Of a stretch of DNA of 17,140 nt, positions 1-7,471 are shown piece by piece. Each line of letters begins with the position of its first letter. Position 1 is the stretch's first letter. The stretch comes from Desulfurococcales archaeon (GTDB taxonomy: Archaea; Thermoproteota; Thermoprotei_A; Sulfolobales; Ignisphaeraceae), in NCBI GenBank assembly GCA_028276605.1, contig JAPYWC010000008.1:1-17140 (forward strand), read 5' to 3'. The notes under the pieces were generated by a model. The model had not been told where the DNA came from. It made no database searches and saw nothing but the letters and a program-made list of their open reading frames with translations. The translations under genes were made by a program, and so were the position numbers.

Positions 1-2
1 CT

Positions 3-905
3 AAGGATGGTAAGCCTTACTGGCTAATCGTGGACGAGATTAACAGGGCTAATGTTGATCTTGCTTTTGGCAAGCTGTTTACGTTGCTAGACCCTGTCTA
101 TAGAATTCATGAGAAGCTCAGATTGGTGTCTGTAGAGGGTTCCGAGACTCAGGTTCCTGAATACGTTGTTCCTCTCTCATTCAGGGTTTTAGCAACTATG
201 AATAGCTTTGATAGGGCAATTCTTCACAAGCTTGGCTATGCACTTATGAGGAGGTTTGCGGTTGTTAGGCACGAGGATTTGAAGAGGCTTAGAGCTGTAG
301 ACAATGTTTATACAAATGTTGATGTTTCTGTGTATAGGAGTCTTGATAGGGATGGATGCTTAGCTGAGCTAGGCATAGACATGGAGCGCGTTTTGAGCGA
401 GCTTCTGCTAAAATCTAATGAGATTAGCAATGATTACCTAGTTGTCTCTCCACAGCTTCACAACATACTCAATGAGAAGAGGTTTGGGGCTCTGATTATA
501 AATGGTATTAGGCTTGATAGGGTGCTTAGTTGTTTAGCAACTGAGATGAATAGAGAGCTCGTGAAGTACGCTGATTGCGAGGTTTGTCCTGCCCAGATAA
601 CCCCTGGTGTAGTAGCAGATGCGTTGAAGTACATTGCTGTGCTGAACACGTTACTTGATGCTCTTGGGCTTAGAGATATGGATGCTGGTAAGAGGATTGC
701 TCTAGCACTTGACACAGCAACGCTATTCTATTTACTGCCTCAAATAGATGTATTGGCTGATTACGCTAGGCTAGAGTCTTTAGGTGGTAGAAGATCACAG
801 CTACAAGCAATATTAAATAGCGTTTCTGAGATGCTTGACAGATACAGACTTGTCCTTAGTAAGGAGGTTGTTACCAAGATTTCTAGGGGTTACCACATTG
901 CCTAG
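3..905 (+). CDS. mcrB: McrB-like AAA+ NTPase, 5'-truncated by window edge
   Basis: This is the C-terminal part (about 300 codons visible) of the motor subunit of a McrBC type IV restriction system, which binds modified DNA and translocates using GTP. The open frame runs off the left edge, so Walker A and the DNA-reading N-terminal domain are not seen. Visible motifs are Walker B followed by the McrB hallmark (VDEINRAN, nt 30-53), a sensor-1 block (LATMNSFDRA, about nt 189-218; canonical McrB has MNTADRS) and the arginine-finger block (ALMRRF, about nt 240-257). A helical lid domain follows. The GTG at nt 30 lies inside Walker B and cannot be the true start. The 3' end overlaps the McrC frame, the usual coupled mcrB-mcrC arrangement. 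GTP rather than ATP use is inferred from the family, not seen. Confidence 0.93.
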   Translation, partial: KDGKPYWLIVDEINRANVDLAFGKLFTLLDPVYRIHEKLRLVSVEGSETQVPEYVVPLSFRVLATMNSFDRAILHKLGYALMRRFAVVRHEDLKRLRAVDNVYTNVDVSVYRSLDRDGCLAELGIDMERVLSELLLKSNEISNDYLVVSPQLHNILNEKRFGALIINGIRLDRVLSCLATEMNRELVKYADCEVCPAQITPGVVADALKYIAVLNTLLDALGLRDMDAGKRIALALDTATLFYLLPQIDVLADYARLESLGGRRSQLQAILNSVSEMLDRYRLVLSKEVVTKISRGYHIA

Positions 906-2403
906 ACCAAGACTAGAGGTTAGCAATAATGTTGTTAAGGTGTTTGTTGAGGAGGACACAGTTTATGAGTTGAGTGATCTGGAGGACGCATTTAGAAGGC
1001 ACGGGCTTGGCAATATCTATAACGAGTTTGAGAATAGTCTCAAGAGCTTTCTAAAGAGCTACACTAGGCTTGTTATTGAAGCTGTTAGGGAGAGTAAGTT
1101 AGATCTCTTCGACATTGTTTTGCCTAGGATTGGTAAGGAGAAGATCCTATTCGGCGAGTTCGTTGGTGAGCACATAATCGGTTCTCTCAATGATAAGGTA
1201 TTTGCTCTTGTTATTGAGCCTAAGGTTGGTTGGAGCGCCTATAAGAGGATGGTTGTTGAGTCTCTGGAGATACCGGCTATTCTAGGTGCTAGAGGAGTTC
1301 TAAGGCCTTTGATAGCTAATGCAACTGTTTTCGGTGTTTACTCCCCAATCTCCTATAGCTTACTCTTAGCAGAGCTTACGCTACAGATACTCTCATCTCC
1401 TCTGCCGAGAACTGTTGAAGAGTATAAGATTGTTTCTAGCGGTGTTGTTGGTAAGCCTGATCCTCACGACACCTACGTCTTGATGTCTAGGGGCTTGCAG
1501 CTTGCTGTGTTTAGGAGATTAAGGATAAGGGTTACTAATGCACCCCTAATGCTATTGGCAAGGTTTCACGAAATGCTTGCTCAAGATCTTCAGCAACTTC
1601 TTGAGAACATTGTTGAGAGGTTCTCTGGAAGGGAAGAAGTTGTTAACAGCATTGTTGAGGAGATTCAGAGGCTTATAGACATTCACACAGCGTTGATTTG
1701 GGCAACGGAGTTGAGGGAGCATCTAATAGCTTTCCACAGAATGGGCTTGGCGGAGACAAGGCTTGTTGAGGAGGCGTATAGGGAAGCAGGATTCAACACC
1801 TTGCTCAAGAAGGTTATAGATCTTTTCGTAGAGTACCTAAACAAAGCAGCCTTAGCACACAGATTTGAAGAATCAAGGCTGAACCCAATACCATCGAGCA
1901 AGCTGTACGAGCTCTGGATACTAAGCAAACTGATAGAGCACCTCAAGAACCTCGGCAAAACACTTAGCATAAGAAGAGCTGCAGACATGTACCTATCAAT
2001 AGAAGCCAATGGAGTAACACTGAACTACAACTTGCCAAGGAGAAGAAAGCTGAAGATAGCATCACTAGCACCAAAAGCCAGCCTAAGACCAGACTACACA
2101 ATCAGGATGGGGAAAGATGGGGAAATAGTTCTAGACGCTAAGTACAAGAGAAGAATAGAGTTAGAGGATATAGAAAGACTAGCAACATACATAATAGAAT
2201 TCGCAAAACCTGTTAAGGGAAAGCTCTACGCAGCAATAATAACACTGCAAGACACGGAAACAGGTAAAGAAAAAGGCTATAGAAATAAGAATCTGGGAAC
2301 AGAGATAGAGGTAGAAATACTAAGAATAGATCCAAGGCAAAAAGACGAAGAAATAACCACCACCCTAAGCAAAGTAACAAGAGTACTGCTAGCATCAAGC
2401 TAA
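835..2403 (+). CDS. mcrC: McrC-like nuclease subunit of McrBC type IV restriction
   Basis: This is the partner of the upstream McrB. McrC stimulates the McrB motor and carries the nuclease that cuts DNA with modified cytosines. The catalytic PD-(D/E)xK core is clear near the C-terminus: RPDYTI (D about residue 420), then IVLDAKYK (D434, K436), matching the LIIDAKY block of E. coli McrC. The N-terminal 250 residues contain VIEPKVGW, typical of the beta-rich domain that contacts McrB. The length of 522 aa is above E. coli McrC but normal for archaeal and DUF2357-type homologues. The start is uncertain. TTG at 835 overlaps mcrB by 71 nt. TTG at 898, behind a weak AGGGGT element, would overlap by only 8 nt and give about 501 aa. 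Codon choice changes visibly near nt 1830, from T-ending to A-ending, where the nuclease domain begins. Confidence 0.92.
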   Translation: MTDTDLSLVRRLLPRFLGVTTLPRPRLEVSNNVVKVFVEEDTVYELSDLEDAFRRHGLGNIYNEFENSLKSFLKSYTRLVIEAVRESKLDLFDIVLPRIGKEKILFGEFVGEHIIGSLNDKVFALVIEPKVGWSAYKRMVVESLEIPAILGARGVLRPLIANATVFGVYSPISYSLLLAELTLQILSSPLPRTVEEYKIVSSGVVGKPDPHDTYVLMSRGLQLAVFRRLRIRVTNAPLMLLARFHEMLAQDLQQLLENIVERFSGREEVVNSIVEEIQRLIDIHTALIWATELREHLIAFHRMGLAETRLVEEAYREAGFNTLLKKVIDLFVEYLNKAALAHRFEESRLNPIPSSKLYELWILSKLIEHLKNLGKTLSIRRAADMYLSIEANGVTLNYNLPRRRKLKIASLAPKASLRPDYTIRMGKDGEIVLDAKYKRRIELEDIERLATYIIEFAKPVKGKLYAAIITLQDTETGKEKGYRNKNLGTEIEVEILRIDPRQKDEEITTTLSKVTRVLLASS

Positions 2404-2405
2404 AT

Positions 2406-2537
2406 TCATGACACAAAATCGCCATGCTCATTACTGATACTATCCCACCCTTTCATTTCATTAATCTTCTTCATACATTCACTCGCTTCTTTTAGTAGAG
2501 AGCCTGTTTCAATGAGTGCGAGAAACCATCCATACTA
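2406..2537 (-). pseudogene. Possible C-terminal remnant of a minus-strand gene
   Basis: On the minus strand a frame of about 42 codons reads like ordinary protein (WFLALIETGSLLKEASECMK, then a hydrophilic tail ending GDFVS) and stops with TGA at 2408-2406. It is closed upstream by a TAG near 2540, so no complete gene can exist. A short peptide from the internal ATG is possible but has no obvious promoter. I do not recognise the family. It reads as the tail of a decayed gene abutting the 3' end of mcrC. Confidence 0.25.
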
Positions 2538-2584
2538 TAAGACTTACCGAGTAGAAAGCAACAAAAATACAAAGCGGGTTTGAA

Positions 2585-2671
2585 GTGCTGAAGATATCTG
2601 AGGCTAGGTACGAGGATCTTCTAAGCAAAGCTGATGAGCACCATCCAAAGTACTTAAGCTTCTCACAATAA
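2585..2671 (+). pseudogene. 28-codon fragment resembling a JAMM/Mov34 N-terminus
   Basis: A 28-codon frame from GTG reads VLKISEARYEDLLSKADEHH, then PKYLSFSQ and a stop. The pattern (hydrophobic-K-I-S-E, helix, H-x-P) resembles the first strand and helix of JAMM/MPN-type metalloproteases, which usually begin LxIS and reach a P-x-E-A/C-C-G motif about 20 residues on. Here the frame ends just after the proline, with no E or JAMM motif downstream. It is at best a 5' remnant. The family resemblance is from memory and weak. Confidence 0.25.
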
Positions 2672-2702
2672 GCTCTGCTACATCAACATTTATTATAATG
2701 GC

Positions 2703-2710
2703 CCTTTTTA
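2703..2710 (+). promoter_or_regulatory. Candidate TATA element for the 171-aa gene
   Basis: The T-rich element CCTTTTTA is centred about 27 nt before the TTG/GTG cluster at 2735-2738. That is the right distance for leaderless transcription in Crenarchaea. Its match to the TTTATA consensus is imperfect. Confidence 0.35.
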
Positions 2711-2734
2711 ATGTAACATTGAGGCTCTTTAAAC

Positions 2735-3250
2735 TTGGTGAAGCAATTGATGCTCAGTCTAAACCTAGACATAGTTACAGACATTCAAATAGTAGTAGCT
2801 GCCGCAAACTTCGTTATGGCATTCATGATGTGGAAAAGCATTGAAGAAATTCGTAAGGATAGGAAAAGAGCTTATCTTGAGAAAAGGCTTGAAGAATTCT
2901 ACATACCATTGATAAACTTCTTTAGTCATGGAAACATCAAAAGGGATTATAATATTCATGATAAGGTTGAGGAGATAATAGTTTCTAAAAGACATTTATG
3001 TGGAAAGAAAGTAGCTGCAATGCTGCCACAACACTTTACAGCTCTGAGGGCATTTAATGGGGATTTCTACTTTCGTTTTAGTGATAAAGAAGAGTTGGAG
3101 AAGTGGGTGAAGGTTGCAGACACTATCTGGGAGGAGTATATAGATACGTTGAAGGAGTACTACAAGATTATAGGGGTAAAAGATTATGTATTGCCTAAGA
3201 AGCCGGAGAAGTGGATGTTTGAAGAGTGGAGATCGCCAGGCGTTCATTAA
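2735..3250 (+). CDS. Membrane-anchored protein of unknown function, 171 aa
   Basis: I do not recognise this protein. Residues about 12-34 form one hydrophobic segment (IVTDIQIVVAAANFVMAFMM), followed by a basic stretch (EEIRKDRKRAYLEKR), so the N-terminus is probably anchored with the rest in the cytoplasm. The soluble part is helical and rich in aromatic residues (LEEFYIPLINFF, then WVKVADTIWEEYIDTLKEYY). The short leader-TM plus 'LExFYxPL' layout recurs in small uncharacterised prokaryotic proteins, some from defense islands; that is a loose recollection. Possible starts are TTG 2735, GTG 2738 or ATG 2750; the promoter position favours the first two. It converges with the metallopeptidase gene with only 6 nt between stops. 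Confidence 0.75.
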   Translation: MVKQLMLSLNLDIVTDIQIVVAAANFVMAFMMWKSIEEIRKDRKRAYLEKRLEEFYIPLINFFSHGNIKRDYNIHDKVEEIIVSKRHLCGKKVAAMLPQHFTALRAFNGDFYFRFSDKEELEKWVKVADTIWEEYIDTLKEYYKIIGVKDYVLPKKPEKWMFEEWRSPGVH

Positions 3251-3256
3251 TGCTAC

Positions 3257-3880
3257 TTATATGCTAAGTATAAAATATGTTATCCATTCTCTAACTTTAT
3301 TGAAGGTTTCCATCATTGTATCTTCAAATTCTTTGAACTCCTTGTAATCTCTAATTCTACTGCATAGATTCTCATCCTTGCCGTAAGCCTCGATTTCATG
3401 TGGTCTAAGGTTGTAGGGTAGCTGCAAATCCACTTCATCAGCCTCTTCAGGGCTTAGCCAATACTCGCAGAGACTTCTACAAGAATTTGTGTGACATGTG
3501 AATTGGCAGTGATGAATTAATTCATGTGCTAGAGTTGTGCAGATATCTCTTGGGGGATCTAGTGTAGGGAGTATTATAGCTTTATTCCTAGGATCATACA
3601 AACCCTCTATAGGAACCTTCTCTATACGCTCATCAACAATGGTTTTAACAACTTTCTCAGTTGGTTTTGTATATCTCTTTACCTCATGTTCGTAAAAATG
3701 TCCAAAAACTAAAACAATTTTTATGTCCTCAGTAAGGTTAAGGTTTCTACAAATAGCTTTAACAAGATCTGTAAGCTTTGCTGAATACTCATTCAAAATC
3801 TTGAGAAGATCTAAAGAAGCATCAAACTGCCTCTTGACATCTTCAATTGTCGTAGTCTTTCCAGAACTCATAGATAACAC
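3257..3880 (-). CDS. Putative HExxH zinc metallopeptidase with cysteine cluster
   Basis: The product (207 aa from GTG, 204 aa from ATG at 3871) carries the zincin signature AHELIHH (H119-E120-x-x-H123). About 38 residues later RPHEIEAY offers E162 or E164 as the third zinc ligand, the gluzincin-type order. An N-terminal helical region (residues 10-50) and a beta strand (IKIVLVFGHF) precede it. Directly after HExxH is a cysteine-rich stretch with spacing C-x3-C-x4-C-x3-C (C125, C129, C134, C138), plus C114 and C173 nearby, which could bind a second metal or form disulfides. There is no signal peptide, so it should be cytoplasmic. The substrate is unknown; small standalone peptidases of this type often act as regulators or in toxin-antitoxin pairs. 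Two TATA-like elements lie upstream; the nearer supports a leaderless ATG at 3871. Confidence 0.8.
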   Translation of the reverse strand: MLSMSSGKTTTIEDVKRQFDASLDLLKILNEYSAKLTDLVKAICRNLNLTEDIKIVLVFGHFYEHEVKRYTKPTEKVVKTIVDERIEKVPIEGLYDPRNKAIILPTLDPPRDICTTLAHELIHHCQFTCHTNSCRSLCEYWLSPEEADEVDLQLPYNLRPHEIEAYGKDENLCSRIRDYKEFKEFEDTMMETFNKVREWITYFILSI

Positions 3881-3894
3881 TAGATATGAATTGG

Positions 3895-3918
3895 TATATA
3901 AAAGAAGTGTTTATAAAT
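3895..3918 (-). promoter_or_regulatory. Tandem TATA boxes upstream of the metallopeptidase gene
   Basis: Read on the minus strand, TTTATAAAC is centred near 3914 and TTTTATATA near 3899. The second is about 27 nt from ATG 3871 (leaderless). The first would start RNA near 3887, just before GTG 3880. On the plus strand the same TTTATAAAT could also serve the zinc-ribbon gene that starts at 3972, so this may be a bidirectional promoter. The first box and the start region recur at 15952-15999. Confidence 0.55.
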
Positions 3919-3971
3919 TCTCTTCTAATAATAAAAACTGTAACAGATTAAAGCACCCACCATGCTTTATA

Positions 3972-4166
3972 ATGGTGAATGATGTGGTTAAATGTCCTTA
4001 CTGTGATTTTGAGGGAGAGTTCAAGCTTCTAAAGACTTGGAGGTACAGATGGTGGGATGTATACTTCTATGAATGCCCAAAGTGCGATGCCCACTTTGCT
4101 TCTTACGTTGACCCTGAGGGTAAGAGAAAAAGTTTTGTAATTCTGTTCAAGCCCAGGGTTAGGTGA
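3972..4166 (+). CDS. Small zinc-ribbon protein, 64 aa
   Basis: A zinc ribbon is built from two CPxC knuckles: VKCPYCDF (C8, C11) and YECPKCDAHF (C35, C38). About 23 residues separate them, with many aromatic residues (TWRYRWWDVYFYE), and a basic C-terminus follows. I chose ATG 3972 because the knuckle starts a few residues later. The open frame extends upstream to 3723, but that part is antisense to the metallopeptidase gene. The stop codon overlaps the ribosome-binding site of the following restriction-modification gene (6 nt gap), so the two are almost certainly cotranscribed. A likely role is a nucleic-acid-binding accessory or regulator for that enzyme; this is inferred from context only. 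Confidence 0.72.
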   Translation: MVNDVVKCPYCDFEGEFKLLKTWRYRWWDVYFYECPKCDAHFASYVDPEGKRKSFVILFKPRVR

Positions 4167-4167
4167 T
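4161..4167 (+). promoter_or_regulatory. Strong Shine-Dalgarno site for the RM nuclease ORF
   Basis: AGGTGAT matches the crenarchaeal consensus GGAGGTGAT and ends 5 nt before ATG 4173. It overlaps the TGA stop of the zinc-ribbon gene, which suggests translational coupling and fixes the start of the downstream ORF. Confidence 0.75.
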
Positions 4168-4172
4168 GAGTT

Positions 4173-4961
4173 ATGGCTTTGGCTCTTCGTAGAGAGATAG
4201 ATGTTTTGGGTAGGATTAGGGATACTTTGAAGAAGTTTGTTGGTCAAAAATTCAATGATGTCACAATAGTGAGGGTTGTTGAGCAGTACGAGGTTGATGG
4301 AAGGTTTGCTGATTTAGCTGTTCTCAAGGATGATGGTAAGCCTATTCTACTTATAGAGACTAAGAAGGTTAGGCATGACGCTAGAGGGTTTAGTGTTGAA
4401 AGAAGATTCATCGTTACATCTGAAGAAGTTGTTGGTCAGGTAGCAGCATATGCGGCTATATTGAAGAGGAGAGGTATTCATGTACCATTTGTTGCAACAG
4501 CTAATGATAAGCAACTAGCACTTTTCATAGTCCCTGAGAATATTGATGAGCTTGTTGATTGGGATGCTATTAGGGAGAGAAGGTACGAGAGAGTTATAAG
4601 AAACTTCTACGAATTCAGAGATCAGAACCTAATTCTTCACAAACCACACAATAACTTCTCTGAGGAATTCTTCAAAGAGCTTCTAGACACTGTTACAGGT
4701 ATCTACAAGAAGAGGTATGGTGTTGAAGAGAAGAGGCAAGAGCTTCACTGGATTGTGATAGAGGATCTAAGAGGTTTCGTAGACTTCCTAGCACCATTCA
4801 TAGAGCAGGCAATAGCGCCAAACAATGTGTTTAGGGCTGACCTTAGGCAAAGACTTGATGAGTATTCTCAGAGAACAGGCTACAGACCAACACCTGAAGG
4901 CTTAGCTAGAGAAATGGCATATGTATTGATGAACAAGATAATATTCTATAAAATTCTATGA
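4173..4961 (+). CDS. Type IIG-like restriction enzyme, N-terminal nuclease part (split gene)
   Basis: This 262-aa ORF carries the endonuclease end of a combined restriction-modification protein. The PD-(D/E)xK core reads GRFADLAVLKDDGKPILLIE followed by TKK, giving D47, E62 and K64; a glutamine-containing helix (VVGQVAAYAAIL) follows as expected. Residues about 180-262 are helical and look like the connector leading into a methyltransferase. The last ten residues, MNKIIFYKIL, are repeated as the first ten of the next ORF because 29 bp are duplicated in tandem (4929-4986). Removing one copy would give a single 1081-aa protein, a normal size for type IIG enzymes. As it stands the nuclease is a separate polypeptide. 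Whether it still associates with the methylase part is unknown. Confidence 0.88.
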   Translation: MALALRREIDVLGRIRDTLKKFVGQKFNDVTIVRVVEQYEVDGRFADLAVLKDDGKPILLIETKKVRHDARGFSVERRFIVTSEEVVGQVAAYAAILKRRGIHVPFVATANDKQLALFIVPENIDELVDWDAIRERRYERVIRNFYEFRDQNLILHKPHNNFSEEFFKELLDTVTGIYKKRYGVEEKRQELHWIVIEDLRGFVDFLAPFIEQAIAPNNVFRADLRQRLDEYSQRTGYRPTPEGLAREMAYVLMNKIIFYKIL

Positions 4962-4986
4962 ACAAGATAATATTCTATAAAATTCT
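4929..4986 (+). repeat. 29-bp perfect tandem duplication splitting the RM gene
   Basis: Copy one is 4929-4957 and copy two 4958-4986, identical over all 29 bases (each begins ATGAACAAGATAATATTC). Since 29 is not a multiple of 3, the duplication shifts the frame. The nuclease ORF ends at TGA inside the start of copy two, and the ATG of copy two opens the methylase ORF. The junction ATGA gives a 4-nt stop-start overlap. Confidence 0.97.
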
Positions 4987-7447
4987 AGAGAGATTCTATA
5001 ACATACCAAAGCTTGAACCTTTATACGAGAAGGGTGTCGCCACTACCTGTAGCTCCTACATTAAGAAATTAAATGAGTACTTCGAGAAAGCTATTGAGGC
5101 ATCAAAAGACTTTGAAGCAATCTTCAGAACGGGTATATATGATGCTACTGAAAACGATATTGTTGAGAATGAGGAGGTTCTAAGAGCTTTTGATTGGCTC
5201 ATCAGGTACCTAGAGCAATACAAGATTGAGGAGCTAGGAGACGTCATTGGATATATCTACGAGGAGCTCATACCACCTGAGGAAAGGCATAGACTTGGAC
5301 AATTCTATACACCTAGACCTATAGCCGAGCTAATTGTTAAATGGGCTGTTAGAAGCCCTGATGACAAGGTTCTTGACCCTGGCTGTGGCTCAGGGACATT
5401 CCTTGTAGAGGCGTACAAGAGGCTAGCTGAGTTAAAGATGAAGAAGCCATTCAAAGATATCAAGCATGTTCCTGAAGATGTTCATAAGCAGATACTCAGC
5501 CAACTCTACGGAATAGACATAAACGAATTCCCAGCACACCTAACATCAATGAACTTAGCGATGAAGAATGTTAGAGTACCAAGCCCAATACTCAACATAT
5601 TCGTAAGAGATTACTTCACGATAAGACCAGGATTCAAAACACTTGCGCCATACAAGGTTAAGACACCTGAAGGGGAGAAAGAGGTTGAGGTAGTATTCAA
5701 AGACTTTGATGCAGTTGTAGGCAACCCACCATATACTAGGTGGGGTGAGCTACCAAGAGAAGTACAGGACCATATCGCTATGAGTATCAGTGACACACTT
5801 GAAAGATATGACTTAATGCCTCAAGCTGGTAGAAGAGGTGCGGAGTATAACATGGTTGTGTTCTGGATTACGCACTCCATTGGGTTCTTAAAGGAGGGTG
5901 GAAGACTAGGAATGATAGTATCTGATTCATGGCTTCAAACAGCTTATGGCGTAAGGTTTGGAAGACTATTAGCGGATCACTTCAAGATTCACGCAATTAT
6001 AGATATCTCAGCTAGGGTATTCCCAGTGCCTCTAATAGGGTCATGTATAGTTTTGCTAGAGAGATGCTCTAATGAAAATGAGCGTAACAATAATAATGTT
6101 GCATTCATATACCTACATGTTAAGAAGAGCGGTATTGATGTTTCACAGATACTGAAACTTGTTGAAGAGAAGAAACCTGTTAGCATATCCACAGATGACT
6201 ATGATATCATTGTTAGAGTCTATAAACAAAGTGAGGTTAGGGGAAGTAATGAGCCTTGGATTCGATTCCTATTCAGTGTAGATGATGTAATGAATCAGTT
6301 AAGGGCATTGGAAGGGAGGTTGCTAATAAGGTTAGAGAGGCTTTTTGAACCTACATATGGCAACATACTATACACTGTGCTATACACGAGGAGAGTTGTT
6401 AGAACAAGGCATGCCGGTGTTGGTGGCGAAGAATTCTTCTATCTTACTGATGATGATGTGCGTAGGCATGGTATTCCTCAGGAATTCCTAGTACCATTAA
6501 TACCTTCATCTAGATACATACCATTCTTTACATTTACTAGGGAAGATTGGGAGAGGATTAGAAGAGAAGGAACAGAGTGCTGGCTATTCCTATGTCATAG
6601 GCCAAGAAATGAGCTGCCACCACAAGTACTTAGATATATTCAGCTTGGTGAGACAGAGATCAAATTAACTAAGGGTATTCATAAAGGAGAGCCTGTTAGC
6701 AGAGCTAGAGCAGCTGAAGAGAGGAGAAGATTAAGGCAATTCTTCTATGATTGGTATGATCTTGGAGGTGTTGTAGAAGCACCAATATATGCAACATATG
6801 GTGCCCAATACTGGATGAGGTTTGTATTAGCCAAGTTCCAATGCGCTTTAGACCATAGAATACTTGCTTTAATACCTAGGCAAGGCATTCAATTTGATGA
6901 GGTTGAGCTTAAGGCTTTACTAGCATACCTAAACTCCTCATTTACACAACTTCAAGCTGAGGTTATAGGTAGGAGTACTGGTGGTGGTATGATAGAGCTT
7001 GATGTAAGGCCCCTTAGCACATTCCTGGTACTAAATGTTAAGGCTTTGCCTAGAGAAGATGTTGAGAAGCTTGCTCAGTTATTTGATAAGCTTGAATCTG
7101 AGGCTAGAAGACTTGGTGGTGCTGACGAGGCGGAGAACGTGTTTGGCTCAGAGCTTGCTAAAGAGCTTACTGGTAGAGCAGATGTGAGAACAGGTATTCA
7201 AGGATTATTTAATACCGTTATTAAGGAGATAGACTATGAGATTGCCAGGATCCTAGGATTAGAGCATTTAGTTGAGACTGTTAGGACATTGGTACTAGAG
7301 CTTGTTAGGAGGAGACTATCTAGAGCTAGAGAGTCTAAGAGAGAAGCTGTTAGAGGTTCTGAAGAAGAGAGAAGCCCTAAAAGAGAGTCTAGTAGAGGTG
7401 CTACAAGAACTTTAGATGAGTATATTAGGAGAGGTCAAAGCCAGTAA
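4958..7447 (+). CDS. Type IIG-like N6-adenine methyltransferase and specificity part
   Basis: This 829-aa ORF carries the modification and target-recognition parts of the split enzyme. A helical connector (residues 1-110) leads to motif X (LGQFYTP, 113-119), motif I for S-adenosylmethionine (LDPGCGSGTFL, 139-149) and motif IV (GNPPYTRW, 255-262). The NPPY form indicates adenine-N6 methylation. The remaining 450 residues hold the target-recognition region, including NSSFTQLQAEVIGRSTGGGM, a block common near the end of type IIG and type I-like methylases. The C-terminus is a highly charged tail (about residues 770-829) ending TLDEYIRRGQSQ. The ATG lies in the duplicated 29-bp unit and overlaps the upstream stop as ATGA, so translation probably depends on the upstream ORF. 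Methylation without a linked nuclease may still protect the host. Confidence 0.92.
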   Translation: MNKIIFYKILERFYNIPKLEPLYEKGVATTCSSYIKKLNEYFEKAIEASKDFEAIFRTGIYDATENDIVENEEVLRAFDWLIRYLEQYKIEELGDVIGYIYEELIPPEERHRLGQFYTPRPIAELIVKWAVRSPDDKVLDPGCGSGTFLVEAYKRLAELKMKKPFKDIKHVPEDVHKQILSQLYGIDINEFPAHLTSMNLAMKNVRVPSPILNIFVRDYFTIRPGFKTLAPYKVKTPEGEKEVEVVFKDFDAVVGNPPYTRWGELPREVQDHIAMSISDTLERYDLMPQAGRRGAEYNMVVFWITHSIGFLKEGGRLGMIVSDSWLQTAYGVRFGRLLADHFKIHAIIDISARVFPVPLIGSCIVLLERCSNENERNNNNVAFIYLHVKKSGIDVSQILKLVEEKKPVSISTDDYDIIVRVYKQSEVRGSNEPWIRFLFSVDDVMNQLRALEGRLLIRLERLFEPTYGNILYTVLYTRRVVRTRHAGVGGEEFFYLTDDDVRRHGIPQEFLVPLIPSSRYIPFFTFTREDWERIRREGTECWLFLCHRPRNELPPQVLRYIQLGETEIKLTKGIHKGEPVSRARAAEERRRLRQFFYDWYDLGGVVEAPIYATYGAQYWMRFVLAKFQCALDHRILALIPRQGIQFDEVELKALLAYLNSSFTQLQAEVIGRSTGGGMIELDVRPLSTFLVLNVKALPREDVEKLAQLFDKLESEARRLGGADEAENVFGSELAKELTGRADVRTGIQGLFNTVIKEIDYEIARILGLEHLVETVRTLVLELVRRRLSRARESKREAVRGSEEERSPKRESSRGATRTLDEYIRRGQSQ

Positions 7448-7450
7448 CAC

Positions 7451-7457
7451 TTTATAT
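7451..7457 (+). promoter_or_regulatory. TATA box ahead of a small ORF
   Basis: TTTATAT lies just after the methylase stop, about 27-30 nt before the third in-frame ATG (7484) of the small ORF below. That is consistent with leaderless expression. Confidence 0.35.
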
Positions 7458-7471
7458 CGCTAAGCTATGTT

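Larger units (their letters stand above)
2404..2734. other. Gene-poor interval between mcrC and the membrane-anchored gene
   Basis: This 331-base interval has no intact gene. It holds the two possible gene remnants listed separately (2406-2537 minus, 2585-2671 plus) and a T-rich promoter-like element before the next gene. No RNA gene or repeat was recognised. Confidence 0.6.

Noticed and set aside
1683..2009. Long antisense open frame within mcrC
   Set aside because: It lies wholly opposite a well-supported domain, is serine/leucine-rich and has no motif. Other antisense frames over mcrB, the methylase and the helicase were dropped for the same reason.
3723..3971. Longer N-terminus for the zinc-ribbon protein
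   Set aside because: This extension is antisense to the metallopeptidase gene and its promoter. The zinc knuckle begins right after ATG 3972.
7412..7444. C-terminal TLDEYI of the methylase as a PCNA-interacting motif
   Set aside because: It lacks the usual leading glutamine and paired aromatics; too weak to report as a site.
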